A stretch of DNA of 64,000 nucleotides from Pseudomonadota bacterium (GCA_021847345.1 JAJZTW010000015.1:1-64000); one strand, 5' to 3'. Counted from the first letter of the stretch, positions 55,684 through 64,000 are shown. The notes: generated by a model not told the origin, from the sequence alone. A program made the numbers and translations.

Positions 55684-56587
55684 GGCGTCGCGCCTCGGCC
55701 AGGCACTCGGCATAGCCGAGATATTGCGCACCGTCGGCCTGGCGCATGAGCTGCAGCAGCGCCTGCTGGGTGCGGTACTTGACGTTGCCGATGGCAAGTG
55801 CACCGATTCCCAGCACCGGGCGCCCTTCGCGGCCGGGCAGCGCCAGTTCGCGCGCATCGTCGAAAGCGCCGACGGTCTCGATGCCGGCCGGCGGCACGGC
55901 GTTGACGTCGGCGGCCACGCGCAGCCGCGGCGCCGCCAGCAGATCCCGCTCGCAAAGCACCTGCACGCCGGCACGCGCCACCGCCAGCACCACGTCGACG
56001 CCTTCCAGCACCGACGCACGCTGCGCGGGGTCCTCGCTCCAGGCGACGCCGGTGTATGCGCCGGCCGCGCGCAGCAGCAACTCGTCGACGGCCACCTGTG
56101 CGCGATCCGCGCCGGCGTGGCTGGCCACCTGCACACGTGCGCCCGCCTGCGCGGCAAGCGCCGAAGCCACCAGGCCGACCGGGCCGGTGGCGCCCAGCAC
56201 CAGCACGCAGGCTCCGGACAGCGAGATGTCGAAGCGGCTGGCCAATGCGTGTTCCACCTTGGCGATCATGGCCGCGGCGGTCGTGTAGGCGCCGCTGGGG
56301 TCGGCGAACACCGACACCTCGAACGGCGGCACCATCGCCGCGCGCGAGGCCTCCAGCATGTCGGCGGCCAGCCACGCGTCACGCCCGCCCAGGAACAGCG
56401 CGGTACGGCGCACGCCGCGCGGGCCGCGGGAGAAGATCGCATCCTGGGTGAACGCGGTGATGTCGTCGGGGCCGACGCCGGCATACGGAATCACGGCATC
56501 CCAGCCTGCGTCATACGCCATGTTGACGTCGAAGGGACTGACCCGCGGGCCCGGCGTGGCAAAGTGCAGCAGATAGGGTTTTTCCAT
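55673..56587 (-). CDS. mtdB: NAD(P)-dependent methylene-H4MPT dehydrogenase MtdB
   Basis: 304 residues from ATG 56587 (MEKPYLLHFATPGPRVSPFDVNMAYDAGWD); the upstream track extension is not coding. Oxidises methylene-H4MPT to methenyl-H4MPT. N-terminal substrate domain with PYAGVGPDDITAFTQDAIFSRGP and the nucleotide site VLVLGATGPVGLVASALAAQAGA. FADPSGAYTTAAAMIAKVE is also typical. No strong ribosome site is visible. Second gene of the mptG operon. Confidence 0.95.
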   Translation of the reverse strand: MEKPYLLHFATPGPRVSPFDVNMAYDAGWDAVIPYAGVGPDDITAFTQDAIFSRGPRGVRRTALFLGGRDAWLAADMLEASRAAMVPPFEVSVFADPSGAYTTAAAMIAKVEHALASRFDISLSGACVLVLGATGPVGLVASALAAQAGARVQVASHAGADRAQVAVDELLLRAAGAYTGVAWSEDPAQRASVLEGVDVVLAVARAGVQVLCERDLLAAPRLRVAADVNAVPPAGIETVGAFDDARELALPGREGRPVLGIGALAIGNVKYRTQQALLQLMRQADGAQYLGYAECLAEARRHVA

Positions 56588-56631
56588 GGTCGAAACTCGG
56601 AAACGGAAGGTTCGATCGCCCCCGCGGCGCG

Positions 56632-57690
56632 CTACGCCGACCACGCCGCGAAGGCCGCGGACTGCGCGCGTTGCGGGACGGCTTCGGGAACCAGCACTTC
56701 GACCCGTGCCGCGCTGGCGCGCGTGGCGCACACGCTGGGCTGCAAGCCGCGCAGCTCCGGGTCGGCCTGCAACTCGGCGAGCAGTCGCTGCGCGTGCTGC
56801 GCGCTGGCCGCCAGCGCGAAACCCGTCGGGCCCCACGAGGTCTGGCCGACGGCCGCCGCGCCGGATCGGCGCAGCAAATCGAGTGCGCGGCCCACCGTGG
56901 CGCTGGCATAACGCCCGCCCTGGGCCGGCGCGAAGTGGTCTCCGACGCAGTCCTGCAACTCGGTCAGCGCGGCGCCGAAGGCGTCGATGTCGGCTTCCGC
57001 GAGCGACGGCAGCAGTTGCATCAGCACCAGGCGGCAAAGGCGCTCGGCATGCCGTTGCGCAAAGCGCGGCAGCGCGGCGAAGGCACCCTTCTCGGCGCCG
57101 CCGCTGAGCCCCTGGTGGGCGGGGTCGAACAGCAACACCCAGCGCCAGGCCGGCGGCACCTGCAGGCGCGCGATCAGCGGCGGCAGCGCGTCGCCTTGCG
57201 GCGCGCGCCCGCCATCGACCACGAAGCCGCCGTGATCGAAGGCGCCGATACCGATTCCCGAACGGCGGCCGCGATCGAGTCGCGCGGCGAGCTCGCGAGT
57301 GTCCAGCGGCAGGCGCAACAGCCGCGCCAGCGCGGTGCCTACGGCCAGGCTCAGCTGGGTCCCCGAGCCGAGACCCACATGCTCGGGAAGCGCCTGCTCG
57401 ACCTGCAGCCGCACGCCGTCCGTCAGCCCGGCATCGCGCAGCAGGGCCTGGGCGACGTCGCGCGCGCGCCGCGCCTGCTCTCCCTGCACTTCGAGCCCGG
57501 CGGCGCGGCGCGCGCTGACCACCGTGCCCAGGCCTTCCACCGCCACGCCGAGGCTGCCGAAACTGCGACCCAATCCGCCGTGCAGGTCGAAAAAGCCGAG
57601 GTGCAGGCGAGCCGGAGCGCTCACGCGCACGCAGCCGGGCTGCGCCGGGTGTGCACTGGAGGAGGAAGGGGGACGAATCATGGCGTGCAT
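56632..57690 (-). CDS. mptG: Beta-ribofuranosylaminobenzene 5'-phosphate synthase (beta-RFAP synthase)
   Basis: 352 residues from ATG 57690; ATG 57681 is an equally weak alternative and would leave a longer leader after the predicted sigma-54 start site. Catalyses the first committed step of methanopterin synthesis from 4-hydroxybenzoate or aminobenzoate and PRPP. GHMP-like fold: VSAPARLHLGFFDLHGGLGRSFGSLGVAVE, LPEHVGLGSGTQLSLAVGTAL, GRRSGIGIGAFDHGGFVVDGG and AVGQTSWGPTGFALAAS. First gene of the mptG-mtdB-mch-fae operon. Confidence 0.93.
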   Translation of the reverse strand: MHAMIRPPSSSSAHPAQPGCVRVSAPARLHLGFFDLHGGLGRSFGSLGVAVEGLGTVVSARRAAGLEVQGEQARRARDVAQALLRDAGLTDGVRLQVEQALPEHVGLGSGTQLSLAVGTALARLLRLPLDTRELAARLDRGRRSGIGIGAFDHGGFVVDGGRAPQGDALPPLIARLQVPPAWRWVLLFDPAHQGLSGGAEKGAFAALPRFAQRHAERLCRLVLMQLLPSLAEADIDAFGAALTELQDCVGDHFAPAQGGRYASATVGRALDLLRRSGAAAVGQTSWGPTGFALAASAQHAQRLLAELQADPELRGLQPSVCATRASAARVEVLVPEAVPQRAQSAAFAAWSA

Positions 57691-57713
57691 CGGGTCAGGG
57701 TCCGTCCCCCTGA

Positions 57714-57729
57714 AGCAAGGGACATGCCA
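57714..57729 (-). promoter_or_regulatory. Sigma-54 (-24/-12) promoter of the mptG operon
   Basis: On the minus strand the sequence is TGGCATGTCCCTTGCT, one mismatch from TGGCACG-N4-TTGCW, with the GG and GC doublets 10 nt apart. The -12 element ends 24 nt before the mptG start codon. Confidence 0.75.
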
Positions 57730-57781
57730 TCGACCCGCCGCCCGAGGCTTCCTGCGCGCGGCGCGGCGCCGGGGCCGGCGC

Positions 57782-57802
57782 GGCGTGACACTGTGTCACG
57801 CC
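57782..57802. promoter_or_regulatory. Palindromic activator site between mptG and fhcB operons
   Basis: GGCGTGACA-CTG-TGTCACGCC has perfect 9-bp arms and lies between the two divergent -24/-12 promoters, about 64 and 82 bp from their -24 boxes, a typical enhancer distance. It shares CACTGTGT with the xoxF upstream site. TGCAACACA at 57817-57825 is the complement of TGTGTTGCA upstream of xoxF. Confidence 0.7.
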
Positions 57803-57872
57803 GATCTGCTGCGAGTTGCAACACAAAGCCACGTCACGCCCGCGCGCGCGCGTGCGGCCCCGGGCGACGCGT

Positions 57873-57888
57873 GCTGGCATGGAACGTG
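57873..57888 (+). promoter_or_regulatory. Probable sigma-54 promoter of the fhcBADC operon
   Basis: TGGCATGGAACGTGCA keeps GG and GC at the exact 10-nt spacing, with two mismatches to the consensus. It ends 42 nt before the fhcB ATG. It is weaker than the xoxF and mptG matches, but position and the shared palindrome support it. Confidence 0.55.
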
Positions 57889-57930
57889 CACGAGGCTCGT
57901 TCGACCGTTTGCCCCAGGCTGCCCACCCCG

Positions 57931-59193
57931 ATGACCAAGGAATCTCTGGTTTGCCCCTTCTGCAGTCTCCTGTGCGACGACCTGCGGGTCGACGTGCAGG
58001 ACGGACAGGCGCAGGTGCTCGCGCAGGGGTGCGAGCGCGCCCGCAAGCTGTTCCCGGTGCCGGCCGCGGCCGCGGCCGTGATCGACGGACGCCCGGCCGA
58101 GCCGCGCGATGCGTTGCTGCACGCCGCCAGGCTGCTCGCGCGTTCCCGTCGGCCGCTGCTGAGCGGCCTGGGCTGCGACATCCACGGCCTGCGCGCGGCG
58201 GTACGGCTGGCCGAGCGTGCCGGCGCGCACCTGGACCACATGCATGCCGCGGCGCAGTTGCGCAACGTGCTTTCGCTGCGCCGCGGCGGCTCCATGCTCA
58301 CCACCTTGTCGGAACTGCGCAACCGCGCCGACGTCGTGCTGATGGCCGGTACCGTGGCCGGCGGCGCGCCGCGCCTGTTCGAGCGTTGCCTGGGCCCCGA
58401 GGCCCAGGGTCTGTTTGGCGAACTGCACCGGCGGGTCCTGGTCGTCGGCTCCCCTCTCCTCCGGCCGCGCCGATGGCCTGCCGGTGCAGAGCTCGCCATC
58501 GAATGCGCCAACGAGGCCCTGCCGGAACTGTTCGGACTGCTGCGTGCACGCGCGGCCGGTGCGCGGCCGCGCGTGCGCGAGTGGCGCGGCATCGACATGC
58601 AGCGCATCGACGCCCTGCTGGACGCGCTGCGGGGCGCGCGCTATGGCGTGCTGGTCTGGGACGCCGGGGAGCTCGACCATGCCGATGCGGACCTCACGGT
58701 TCGCGCGATGCTGGACCTGGTCACCGAGCTCAACGCGAACACGCGGTGGTCGGCGCTGCCGCTGGGTGGCGACGACGGTGGAGCCAGCGCCCAGCAGGTC
58801 TGCACCTGGCTTGCCGGCTACCCGCTGCGCATGGGCTTCGTCGACGGCGTGGCGCGAAGCGACCCGCGCCAGCGGACCACGTCGCAGCTGCTGGAGCAGC
58901 AGGCCTGCGACCTGCTGCTGTGGATCAGCGCACTCGATCCGGCGCGCCTGCCGCCGCGCGCCGCCTGCCCGACCATCGTGCTGGGGCGAGCCGACATGCA
59001 GCCGCCCGCCGGAGTCGAGGTGTTCCTTCCGGTGGCCGTTCCCGGCGTGCAGGCGCCTGGCGCGCTGACCCGTGTCGACCAGGTCGTGACCCTGCCGCTG
59101 GCAGCGCCCGCGCCAGCCGCGCTTCCGGGCGTGGCCGAGGTCCTGGGGCACATGCAACGAATGCACCAGGAGCTGCGCCATGCTGCGGCTTGA
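57931..59193 (+). CDS. fhcB: FhcB, formyltransferase/hydrolase complex subunit B
   Basis: 420 residues from ATG 57931. Homologous to the molybdopterin-type subunit of archaeal formylmethanofuran dehydrogenase: CPFCSLLCDDLRVDV at the N-terminus, PLLSGLGCDIHGLRAAVRLAERAGAHLDHMH, and GGSMLTTLSELRNRADVVLMAG. In bacteria the Fhc complex hydrolyses formyl-methylofuran and does no redox chemistry, so this subunit is thought to lack an active metal centre. Overlaps fhcA by 14 nt. Confidence 0.93.
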   Translation: MTKESLVCPFCSLLCDDLRVDVQDGQAQVLAQGCERARKLFPVPAAAAAVIDGRPAEPRDALLHAARLLARSRRPLLSGLGCDIHGLRAAVRLAERAGAHLDHMHAAAQLRNVLSLRRGGSMLTTLSELRNRADVVLMAGTVAGGAPRLFERCLGPEAQGLFGELHRRVLVVGSPLLRPRRWPAGAELAIECANEALPELFGLLRARAAGARPRVREWRGIDMQRIDALLDALRGARYGVLVWDAGELDHADADLTVRAMLDLVTELNANTRWSALPLGGDDGGASAQQVCTWLAGYPLRMGFVDGVARSDPRQRTTSQLLEQQACDLLLWISALDPARLPPRAACPTIVLGRADMQPPAGVEVFLPVAVPGVQAPGALTRVDQVVTLPLAAPAPAALPGVAEVLGHMQRMHQELRHAAA

Positions 59194-60859
59194 CAACGCC
59201 AGGGTGGTCGACCCCGTGCACGGCCTGGACGCCGCGCCGCGCAGCCTGTTCGTGCGCGAAGGCCGCATGGTGGCCGACCCCGGCCCGGACGAATCGGTCG
59301 ACCGCAGCATCGACCTGCAAGGCGCGCTGGTCATGGCCGGCGCGCTGGACATCCACACCCATATCGGCGGCGGCAAGATCAACGTCGCCCGCGGACTGCT
59401 CGACGAAGACCACCAGCTCGGCCTGCGCGCGGGCGAGCAGCTGCCCGACGGCTCCTGGATGCACGCCGCCTGCGGCCATGCCACGCCCACCACCTGGGCC
59501 ACCGGCTATCGCTACGCCGAGATGGGCTACACGGCCTGCTTCGAGCCCGCGATGCTGCCGCTGGGGGCGCGCCAGGCGCACATGGAGCTGGCCGACACGC
59601 CGATGGTCGACAAGGGCGCCTACGTCATGCTGGGCAACGACGACTACCTGCTGCGCCTGCTGGCGCAGGGCGCTCCCGCCGCGCGCGTGGCCGACTACGT
59701 CGGCTGGATGGTGCGCCATACCCAGGCGCTTGCGGTCAAGGTGGTGAACCCCGGGGGAATCTCGGCCTTCAAGTTCAACCAGCGCGCGCTCGACTTCGAC
59801 GCCCGCCACCCCTACTACGGAGTCACTCCGCGCCAGGTGCTGCAGGCGCTGGCGCGCGCGGTGCACGAACTCGGCCTGCCGCATCCGCTGCACGTGCATG
59901 CCAGCAACCTGGGCGTTGCGGGCAACGTGGCCAGCACGCTGGCCACGATGGAGGCGGCCGAGGGGCTGCCGCTGCACATCACGCACATCCAGTTCCACAG
60001 CTACGGCACCGAGGGCGAGCGCAGGTTCTCGTCGGCGGCCGAGGCCATCGCCGACGCGGTGAACCGGCTGCCCAACATTTCGATCGACGTCGGCCAGATC
60101 CTGTTCGGGCAGACCATCACTGCGTCGGGCGACACGATGGCGCAGTTCGCCAATCACCGGCATGCCGACCCCAAGGCCTGGACCTGCATGGACATCGAGT
60201 GCGACGCCGGCTGCGGCGTGGTCCCGTTCCGCTACCGCGACAAGCAGTTCGTCAACGCGCTGCAATGGACCATCGGGCTCGAGCTGTTCCTGCGCGTGAA
60301 CGATCCATGGCGGGTGTTCCTGACCACCGACCACCCGAACGGCGCGCCCTTCACCAGCTACCCCCATCTGATGCGCCTGCTGATGGACCGGGATTTCCGC
60401 AATCGCCAGCTCGACGCGCTGCATGCCGACGTCGCCTCGCACAGCCAGCTGCGCGCGCTGCAACGCGAGTACAGCCTGTCGGAGATCGCCATCATCACGC
60501 GCGCCGCGCCGGCCCGGGCGCTGGGTCTGCACGACCGTGGCCACCTCGGTCCGGGAGCGGTGGCCGACATCGTGGCCTATCGCGAGCAGGACGACGTCGA
60601 GGCCATGTTCGCCCGCCCCACGCACGTGTTCAAGGACGGCGAGCTGATCGTTCGCGACGGCCGCGTGGTGCGCGCGGTACAGGGCCGCGTGCACACCGCC
60701 GAGCCCGAGTTCGACCCTGCCGTGGAGCGCGAGCTCGACGAATATTTCGGGCGCTACATGACCCTGGGCCTGAACAGCTTCAAGCTCGGCGACGACGAGC
60801 TGTGTGCCTGCGGCACGCCAGCTCCGCTGCGCCACGCCTGCCGCCGGAGGCAGGCATGA
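59180..60859 (+). CDS. fhcA: FhcA, formyl-methylofuran hydrolase subunit
   Basis: 559 residues. Amidohydrolase-fold subunit that releases formate from formyl-methylofuran at a dinuclear zinc site: MAGALDIHTHIGGGKINVARGLL, the Lys in ISAFKFNQ, PLHVHASNLGVAGN, PLHITHIQFHSYG and VFLTTDHPNGAPFTSYPHLMRLL. The expected size and order of motifs are present. Middle of the fhcB-A-D-C operon; stop overlaps fhcD as ATGA. Confidence 0.96.
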   Translation: MLRLDNARVVDPVHGLDAAPRSLFVREGRMVADPGPDESVDRSIDLQGALVMAGALDIHTHIGGGKINVARGLLDEDHQLGLRAGEQLPDGSWMHAACGHATPTTWATGYRYAEMGYTACFEPAMLPLGARQAHMELADTPMVDKGAYVMLGNDDYLLRLLAQGAPAARVADYVGWMVRHTQALAVKVVNPGGISAFKFNQRALDFDARHPYYGVTPRQVLQALARAVHELGLPHPLHVHASNLGVAGNVASTLATMEAAEGLPLHITHIQFHSYGTEGERRFSSAAEAIADAVNRLPNISIDVGQILFGQTITASGDTMAQFANHRHADPKAWTCMDIECDAGCGVVPFRYRDKQFVNALQWTIGLELFLRVNDPWRVFLTTDHPNGAPFTSYPHLMRLLMDRDFRNRQLDALHADVASHSQLRALQREYSLSEIAIITRAAPARALGLHDRGHLGPGAVADIVAYREQDDVEAMFARPTHVFKDGELIVRDGRVVRAVQGRVHTAEPEFDPAVERELDEYFGRYMTLGLNSFKLGDDELCACGTPAPLRHACRRRQA

Positions 60860-61785
60860 TCCGCGGCGGGGTGCGCATCGACGACACCTTCGCCGAGGCC
60901 TTCGGCATGAAGGCCGCGCGCGTGCTGGTCACTGCCGACACCGCATCCTGGGCCCGCCAGGCCGTGGCGTCGGCGTGCGGCTTCGCCACCTCGGTCATCG
61001 GCTGCGGCTGCGAGGCGGGCCTGGAGCGCGAGCTCGACCCCGGCGAAACCCCCGACGGGCGGCCCGGCGCGGCCATGCTGCTGTTCGCCGTCTCCGGCGG
61101 TGAGCTGGCCAGGCAGCTCGAGCGGCGCATCGGGCAGTGCGTGCTGACCTGCCCGACCACCGCGGTGTTCAGCGGCGCCGACGCCGCCGACGGCGGCGAG
61201 CCGATCGCGCTCGGGCGCAACCTGCGTTATTTCGGCGATGGCTGGCAGATGTCCAAGGTGCTGGCGGGCCGGCGCTACTGGCGCGTGCCGGTGATGGACG
61301 GCGAATTCCTGATCGAAGAGAGCACGGGAGTGCTCAAGGGCATCGGCGGCGGCAACGTGCTGGTGCTGGCGCGCCAGCGGGCACAGGCCCTGCACGCATG
61401 CGAGGCCGCCATCGAGGCCTGCCGCTCGCTGCCCGGCGTGATCGCGCCATTCCCCGGCGGAATCGTTCGCTCGGGATCCAAGGTGGGCTCGCGCTACCCC
61501 AAGCTTGCCGCATCGACCAACCATGCGTTCTGCCCCACGCTGCGCGGAGCGGTCGACGGCGAGCTCGATGCGGCGACCGCAGCGGTCATGGAGATCGTGT
61601 TCGACGCCGTCGACGACCAGGCCATGCGCGCGGCCATGGGCGCCGCGATGCGCGCGGTCTGCGACATCGGTGCCGATGGCGGGGTGCTGCGCATCAGCGC
61701 CGGCAACTACGGTGGCAAGCTGGGCAAGCACCACTACCACCTGCGCGAGATCCTGGAGCAGCAAGCCGGGGGGGGGCGTCCATGA
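60856..61785 (+). CDS. fhcD: FhcD, formylmethylofuran:H4MPT formyltransferase subunit
   Basis: 309 residues; ATG overlaps the fhcA stop. Ftr-type formyltransferase moving the formyl group from 5-formyl-H4MPT to methylofuran: VRIDDTFAEAFGMKAARVLVTADTASWARQA, SVIGCGCEAGLERELDPGETPDGRPGAAML, PTTAVFSGADAADGGEPIALGRNLRYFGDG, and CDIGADGGVLRISAGNYGGKLGKHHYHLREIL. A poly-G run (GGGGGGG) precedes the stop region. Confidence 0.96.
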   Translation: MIRGGVRIDDTFAEAFGMKAARVLVTADTASWARQAVASACGFATSVIGCGCEAGLERELDPGETPDGRPGAAMLLFAVSGGELARQLERRIGQCVLTCPTTAVFSGADAADGGEPIALGRNLRYFGDGWQMSKVLAGRRYWRVPVMDGEFLIEESTGVLKGIGGGNVLVLARQRAQALHACEAAIEACRSLPGVIAPFPGGIVRSGSKVGSRYPKLAASTNHAFCPTLRGAVDGELDAATAAVMEIVFDAVDDQAMRAAMGAAMRAVCDIGADGGVLRISAGNYGGKLGKHHYHLREILEQQAGGGRP

Positions 61786-62594
61786 CCCGGGTGCTCACGC
61801 TGCGCGAGGGCGTGCTGCCGCCCGAGGATCTGTCGCTGCTGGCGCCGCGAAGCCTGGCCGGGCTGCCCGCGCCGGCCGTCGAGCGCCTGCCGCTGGGCAC
61901 GGGCGAACCCAGGGCGCTGGCCGAGTACTTCGAGCTGCACGAGGAGGGAGCGGCGAACGACGAGCTGCTGGTCGTGCGTACCGCGAGCGCGCGCCTGCGC
62001 GGCCTGGGGCGAGGGCTCGATGGCGGCTGCCTGCGCATCGAGGGCCATGCCGGCGCCATGCTGGGGCGCGACATGCGCGCCGGCGAAATCGTGGTCGACG
62101 GCGACTGCGGCGATTTCGCCGCCAGCGGCATGCGCGGCGGGCGCTTGCGTGTGCTCGGCGACGCGGGCGATTTCCTGGGCGGCGCGCTGCCGGATACGCG
62201 GCAGGGCATGAACGGCGGCGAGGTCGTGGTGCACGGCCGCGCCGGAGACCGCGCCGGCTGGTGCATGCGGCGCGGCCTGATCCTGGTCGGCGAAGGCTGC
62301 GGCGCCCACTGCGCCGCGGGCATGCTCGCCGGCACCCTGGTCACTCCCGGCTGCGCCGGCACGCCGGCGCTGGGCCTGCGCCGCGGCAGCCTGGTGATCA
62401 CGCGCCAGGCCCCGGCACTGGCGCCGACCTTCAACCCCGGCGGCGAGGTCGACCTGGTGTGGCTGCGCCTGCTGGCGCGCCACGCCGGCGCCTGGCTGCC
62501 CGAGCTGCTCGAGTCGCACCCGCGCGCACTGCGCGTGTGCGGCGACCTGGCCTGCGGCGGCAAGGGCGAGATCATGCTGCCGTGCCCACGCTGA
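61782..62594 (+). CDS. fhcC: FhcC, formyltransferase/hydrolase complex subunit C
   Basis: 270 residues; ATG overlaps the fhcD stop. GXGXXXG-type beta-helix domain as in glutamate synthase alpha C-termini and FwdC: GGCLRIEGHAGAMLGRDMRAGEIVVDGDCGDFAASGMRGGRLRVLGDAGDFLGG and MRRGLILVGEGCGAHCAAGMLAGTLV. Structural subunit of the Fhc complex that scaffolds the other subunits. Confidence 0.94.
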   Translation: MTRVLTLREGVLPPEDLSLLAPRSLAGLPAPAVERLPLGTGEPRALAEYFELHEEGAANDELLVVRTASARLRGLGRGLDGGCLRIEGHAGAMLGRDMRAGEIVVDGDCGDFAASGMRGGRLRVLGDAGDFLGGALPDTRQGMNGGEVVVHGRAGDRAGWCMRRGLILVGEGCGAHCAAGMLAGTLVTPGCAGTPALGLRRGSLVITRQAPALAPTFNPGGEVDLVWLRLLARHAGAWLPELLESHPRALRVCGDLACGGKGEIMLPCPR

Positions 62595-62629
62595 CCCATT
62601 GCCCCAGAACCTGTTGAGCGGAGTACGAC

Positions 62630-63124
62630 ATGCCCCTGCCCCTGAGCGCCGCCCCCGAAACCGAAACGGCGCGCCAGCCCGCGGCCATGCCCGCCGGCGA
62701 CTGCGACGCGGTGTACCTGCGCGGGTTTCGCGGCCAGACCATCATCGGCATCCGGGACAACGAGCTTCACGAGCCTCAGACGGTGGCGATCGACCTCGTC
62801 GTCGGGCGCGCGCGCCTGCAGGCCTGCCGCTCCGACGACATCGCCGACACCGTCGACTACAGCGCCTTGCGCAAGTGGCTGCTCGGCTACCTGCAACACC
62901 ACGGCCAGCGCCTGCTGGAGGCCTTCGCCGCGCGCCTGGCCGACCGTGTCCTGGAGGAGTTCCATGCCGACTGGGTGCAGGTATCGGTGGCCAAGCCCAG
63001 GCGCTACCCGGACGTGGAGGAAGTCGGCGTGCGCATCGAGCGCAGGCGTCAGCGCGAGCACGAGCGCGGCCAGGAGGCCGACATCCTGCGCCTGATCGGC
63101 GGCGGCATGTCGGCACGCCCCTGA
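62630..63124 (+). CDS. folB: Dihydroneopterin aldolase-like protein
   Basis: 164 residues from ATG 62630 behind GCGGAG. FolB fold with DAVYLRGFRGQTIIGIRDNELHEPQTVAIDLVVG, ADTVDYSALRKWLLGYL and VSVAKPRRYPDVEEVGVRIERRR. Cleaves or epimerises dihydroneopterin to supply 6-hydroxymethyl-dihydropterin. About 20 residues of N-terminal and 25 of C-terminal extension relative to housekeeping FolB. Located 35 bp after fhcC, so it may be the paralogue dedicated to methanopterin rather than folate. Confidence 0.88.
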   Translation: MPLPLSAAPETETARQPAAMPAGDCDAVYLRGFRGQTIIGIRDNELHEPQTVAIDLVVGRARLQACRSDDIADTVDYSALRKWLLGYLQHHGQRLLEAFAARLADRVLEEFHADWVQVSVAKPRRYPDVEEVGVRIERRRQREHERGQEADILRLIGGGMSARP

Positions 63125-63299
63125 GCGCGCGCCGGAGGGCGCGGGCGAGGGGCGCGGCGACGCCGCGCGTGCCAATCTCCGGCAAGCCATGTACCCTTGG
63201 GGCCTCGAGCGGTGCGCAGACGCCGCCAGGACAACGACAAGAAGAGCACACACCACCCGCCGCGTCCCGGAAACCATCCCGAAGGTTCCCCGAACGATC

Positions 63300-63941
63300 A
63301 TGGAAGTCAAACTCGACAAGCGCTATCCCCTGGAGGTCGACGCCGAGCGCGCATGGACCCTGCTGAGCGACATCCGCGCGCTGGCCGGCTGCATGCCCGG
63401 CGCGCAGATCCTCGAACAGCTCTCGGACAACTCCTACAAGGGCGCGATGAAGGTCAAGGTCGGGCCGGCGCAGGCCCAGTTCGGCGGCACCGTGGACGTG
63501 CTCGAACTCGACCCTGCCGCGCGCCGCCTGGTACTGCGCGGCAAGGGCGCCGACAAGGGCGGCTCGTCGGCATCGATGGAGCTGCACGCAGTCATCGAGC
63601 CGTCGGCCGACGCGCCCGGGCAGGCGGTGCTGCACGGCGACGCGCGCATCGAGGTCAACGGCAAGTTCGCGCAGTTCGGCGCCCGCATGATGGTGCAGGT
63701 CTCGGAACTGCTGCTGGGACAGTTCGTGCAGAACTTCCGCAATGCTGCGCAGCAACTCGCCGCACCCGCGCAGCAGGACGCGGCGCACAGCAACGGGCAG
63801 GAGCCGCAGGCGCAGGCGGCGCCGCAGTCCGGCGCCGCCGCGCAGGCGCCGCGCCAGGCTGCCGGCGAGCTCAACGGGCTGGCCATCCTGTGGGCGCTGA
63901 TCAAGCACTGGCTGGGCAGCCTGTTCCGCAAGGGATCCTGA
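63300..63941 (+). CDS. CoxG/SRPBCC-family protein
   Basis: 213 residues from ATG 63300 (MEVKLDKRYPLEVDAERAWTLLSDIRALAGCMPGAQ). SRPBCC (START-like) fold of the carbon-monoxide-dehydrogenase subunit G family: YKGAMKVKVGPAQAQFGGTVDVLELD and VNGKFAQFGARMMVQVSELLLGQF. These are followed by an Ala/Gln-rich linker and a C-terminal hydrophobic helix (LAILWALIKHWLGSLF) that probably attaches it to the membrane, as in CoxG. No CO dehydrogenase genes are visible in the window. Its link to the C1 operon, 175 bp downstream of folB, is only positional. Confidence 0.85.
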   Translation: MEVKLDKRYPLEVDAERAWTLLSDIRALAGCMPGAQILEQLSDNSYKGAMKVKVGPAQAQFGGTVDVLELDPAARRLVLRGKGADKGGSSASMELHAVIEPSADAPGQAVLHGDARIEVNGKFAQFGARMMVQVSELLLGQFVQNFRNAAQQLAAPAQQDAAHSNGQEPQAQAAPQSGAAAQAPRQAAGELNGLAILWALIKHWLGSLFRKGS

Positions 63942-64000
63942 CGCCGTCGGCGCCGCATCGCCAGCCCCCTCGTTTCGGGGAAGCGCGCTCACGCGCGCCG

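Noticed and set aside
63189-63299. 37-residue extension of the CoxG-like protein
   Set aside because: Arg/Thr-rich and unlike the family, which begins at MEVKLDKRYPLEV.

Overview
The window is one contiguous, very GC-rich, densely packed stretch of a beta-proteobacterial chromosome. The gene content (CopRS/CopA copper genes, OpgH, xdhABC, XoxF, a tetrahydromethanopterin C1 pathway, SoxYZ) points to the order Burkholderiales; this is inferred from gene families, and no rRNA or marker gene is present. I see no tRNA, rRNA, CRISPR array, insertion sequence or prophage.

Layout. (1) 1-4540: copper resistance. A multicopper oxidase CopA (cut by the left edge), a Met/Gly/Tyr-rich Spy-like periplasmic protein and a SHOCT membrane protein lie on the minus strand. 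They are divergent from a CopRS two-component system. (2) 4523-8989: a minus-strand group of two different ATP-grasp ligases, an MFS transporter and a C39-like cysteine peptidase. It looks like a small peptide-forming and exporting system that I cannot assign to a known pathway. (3) 9421-14989: an outer-membrane-factor lipoprotein, a membrane fusion protein, and the osmoregulated periplasmic glucan genes opgD/G and opgH. (4) 15011-18212: a DsbA-like protein, a PAS-PAS-GGDEF-EAL protein and a composite hairpin repeat. (5) 18213-28543: purine salvage and catabolism, with a ModE-like regulator, an MFS transporter, guanine deaminase, a purine permease, a LysR regulator and xdhABC. (6) 28610-31750: a MacAB-like ABC exporter.

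(7) 31787-63941: a methylotrophy island. A sigma-54-dependent activator sits upstream of xoxF (lanthanide-type PQQ methanol dehydrogenase), xoxJ, a diheme xoxG and a TonB-dependent receptor. These run straight into the genes for methanopterin and methylofuran cofactors and the H4MPT pathway: fae, mtdB, mch and fhcBADC. SoxYZ, pterin carbinolamine dehydratase, dihydroneopterin aldolase and several cofactor-biosynthesis enzymes (ATP-grasp ligases, an amino acid kinase, a PLP decarboxylase, MfnB-like, HisA-like, CitG-like, hydantoinase-like and DHPS-like proteins) are interleaved. Together they would take methanol to formaldehyde at XoxF, pass it to H4MPT through Fae, oxidise it through MtdB and Mch, and release formate at Fhc.

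The most notable regulatory observation is three -24/-12 (sigma-54) promoter matches: one upstream of xoxF and a divergent pair between the mptG and fhcB operons. They are accompanied by related upstream motifs and a sigma-54 activator gene next to xoxF, suggesting the methanol-to-formate route is one sigma-54 regulon. Other points for a second look are the divergent genes whose start codons overlap at CATG, a coupled in-frame start 43 codons upstream of fae, the diheme XoxG, and the unassigned ATP-grasp/C39 cluster.
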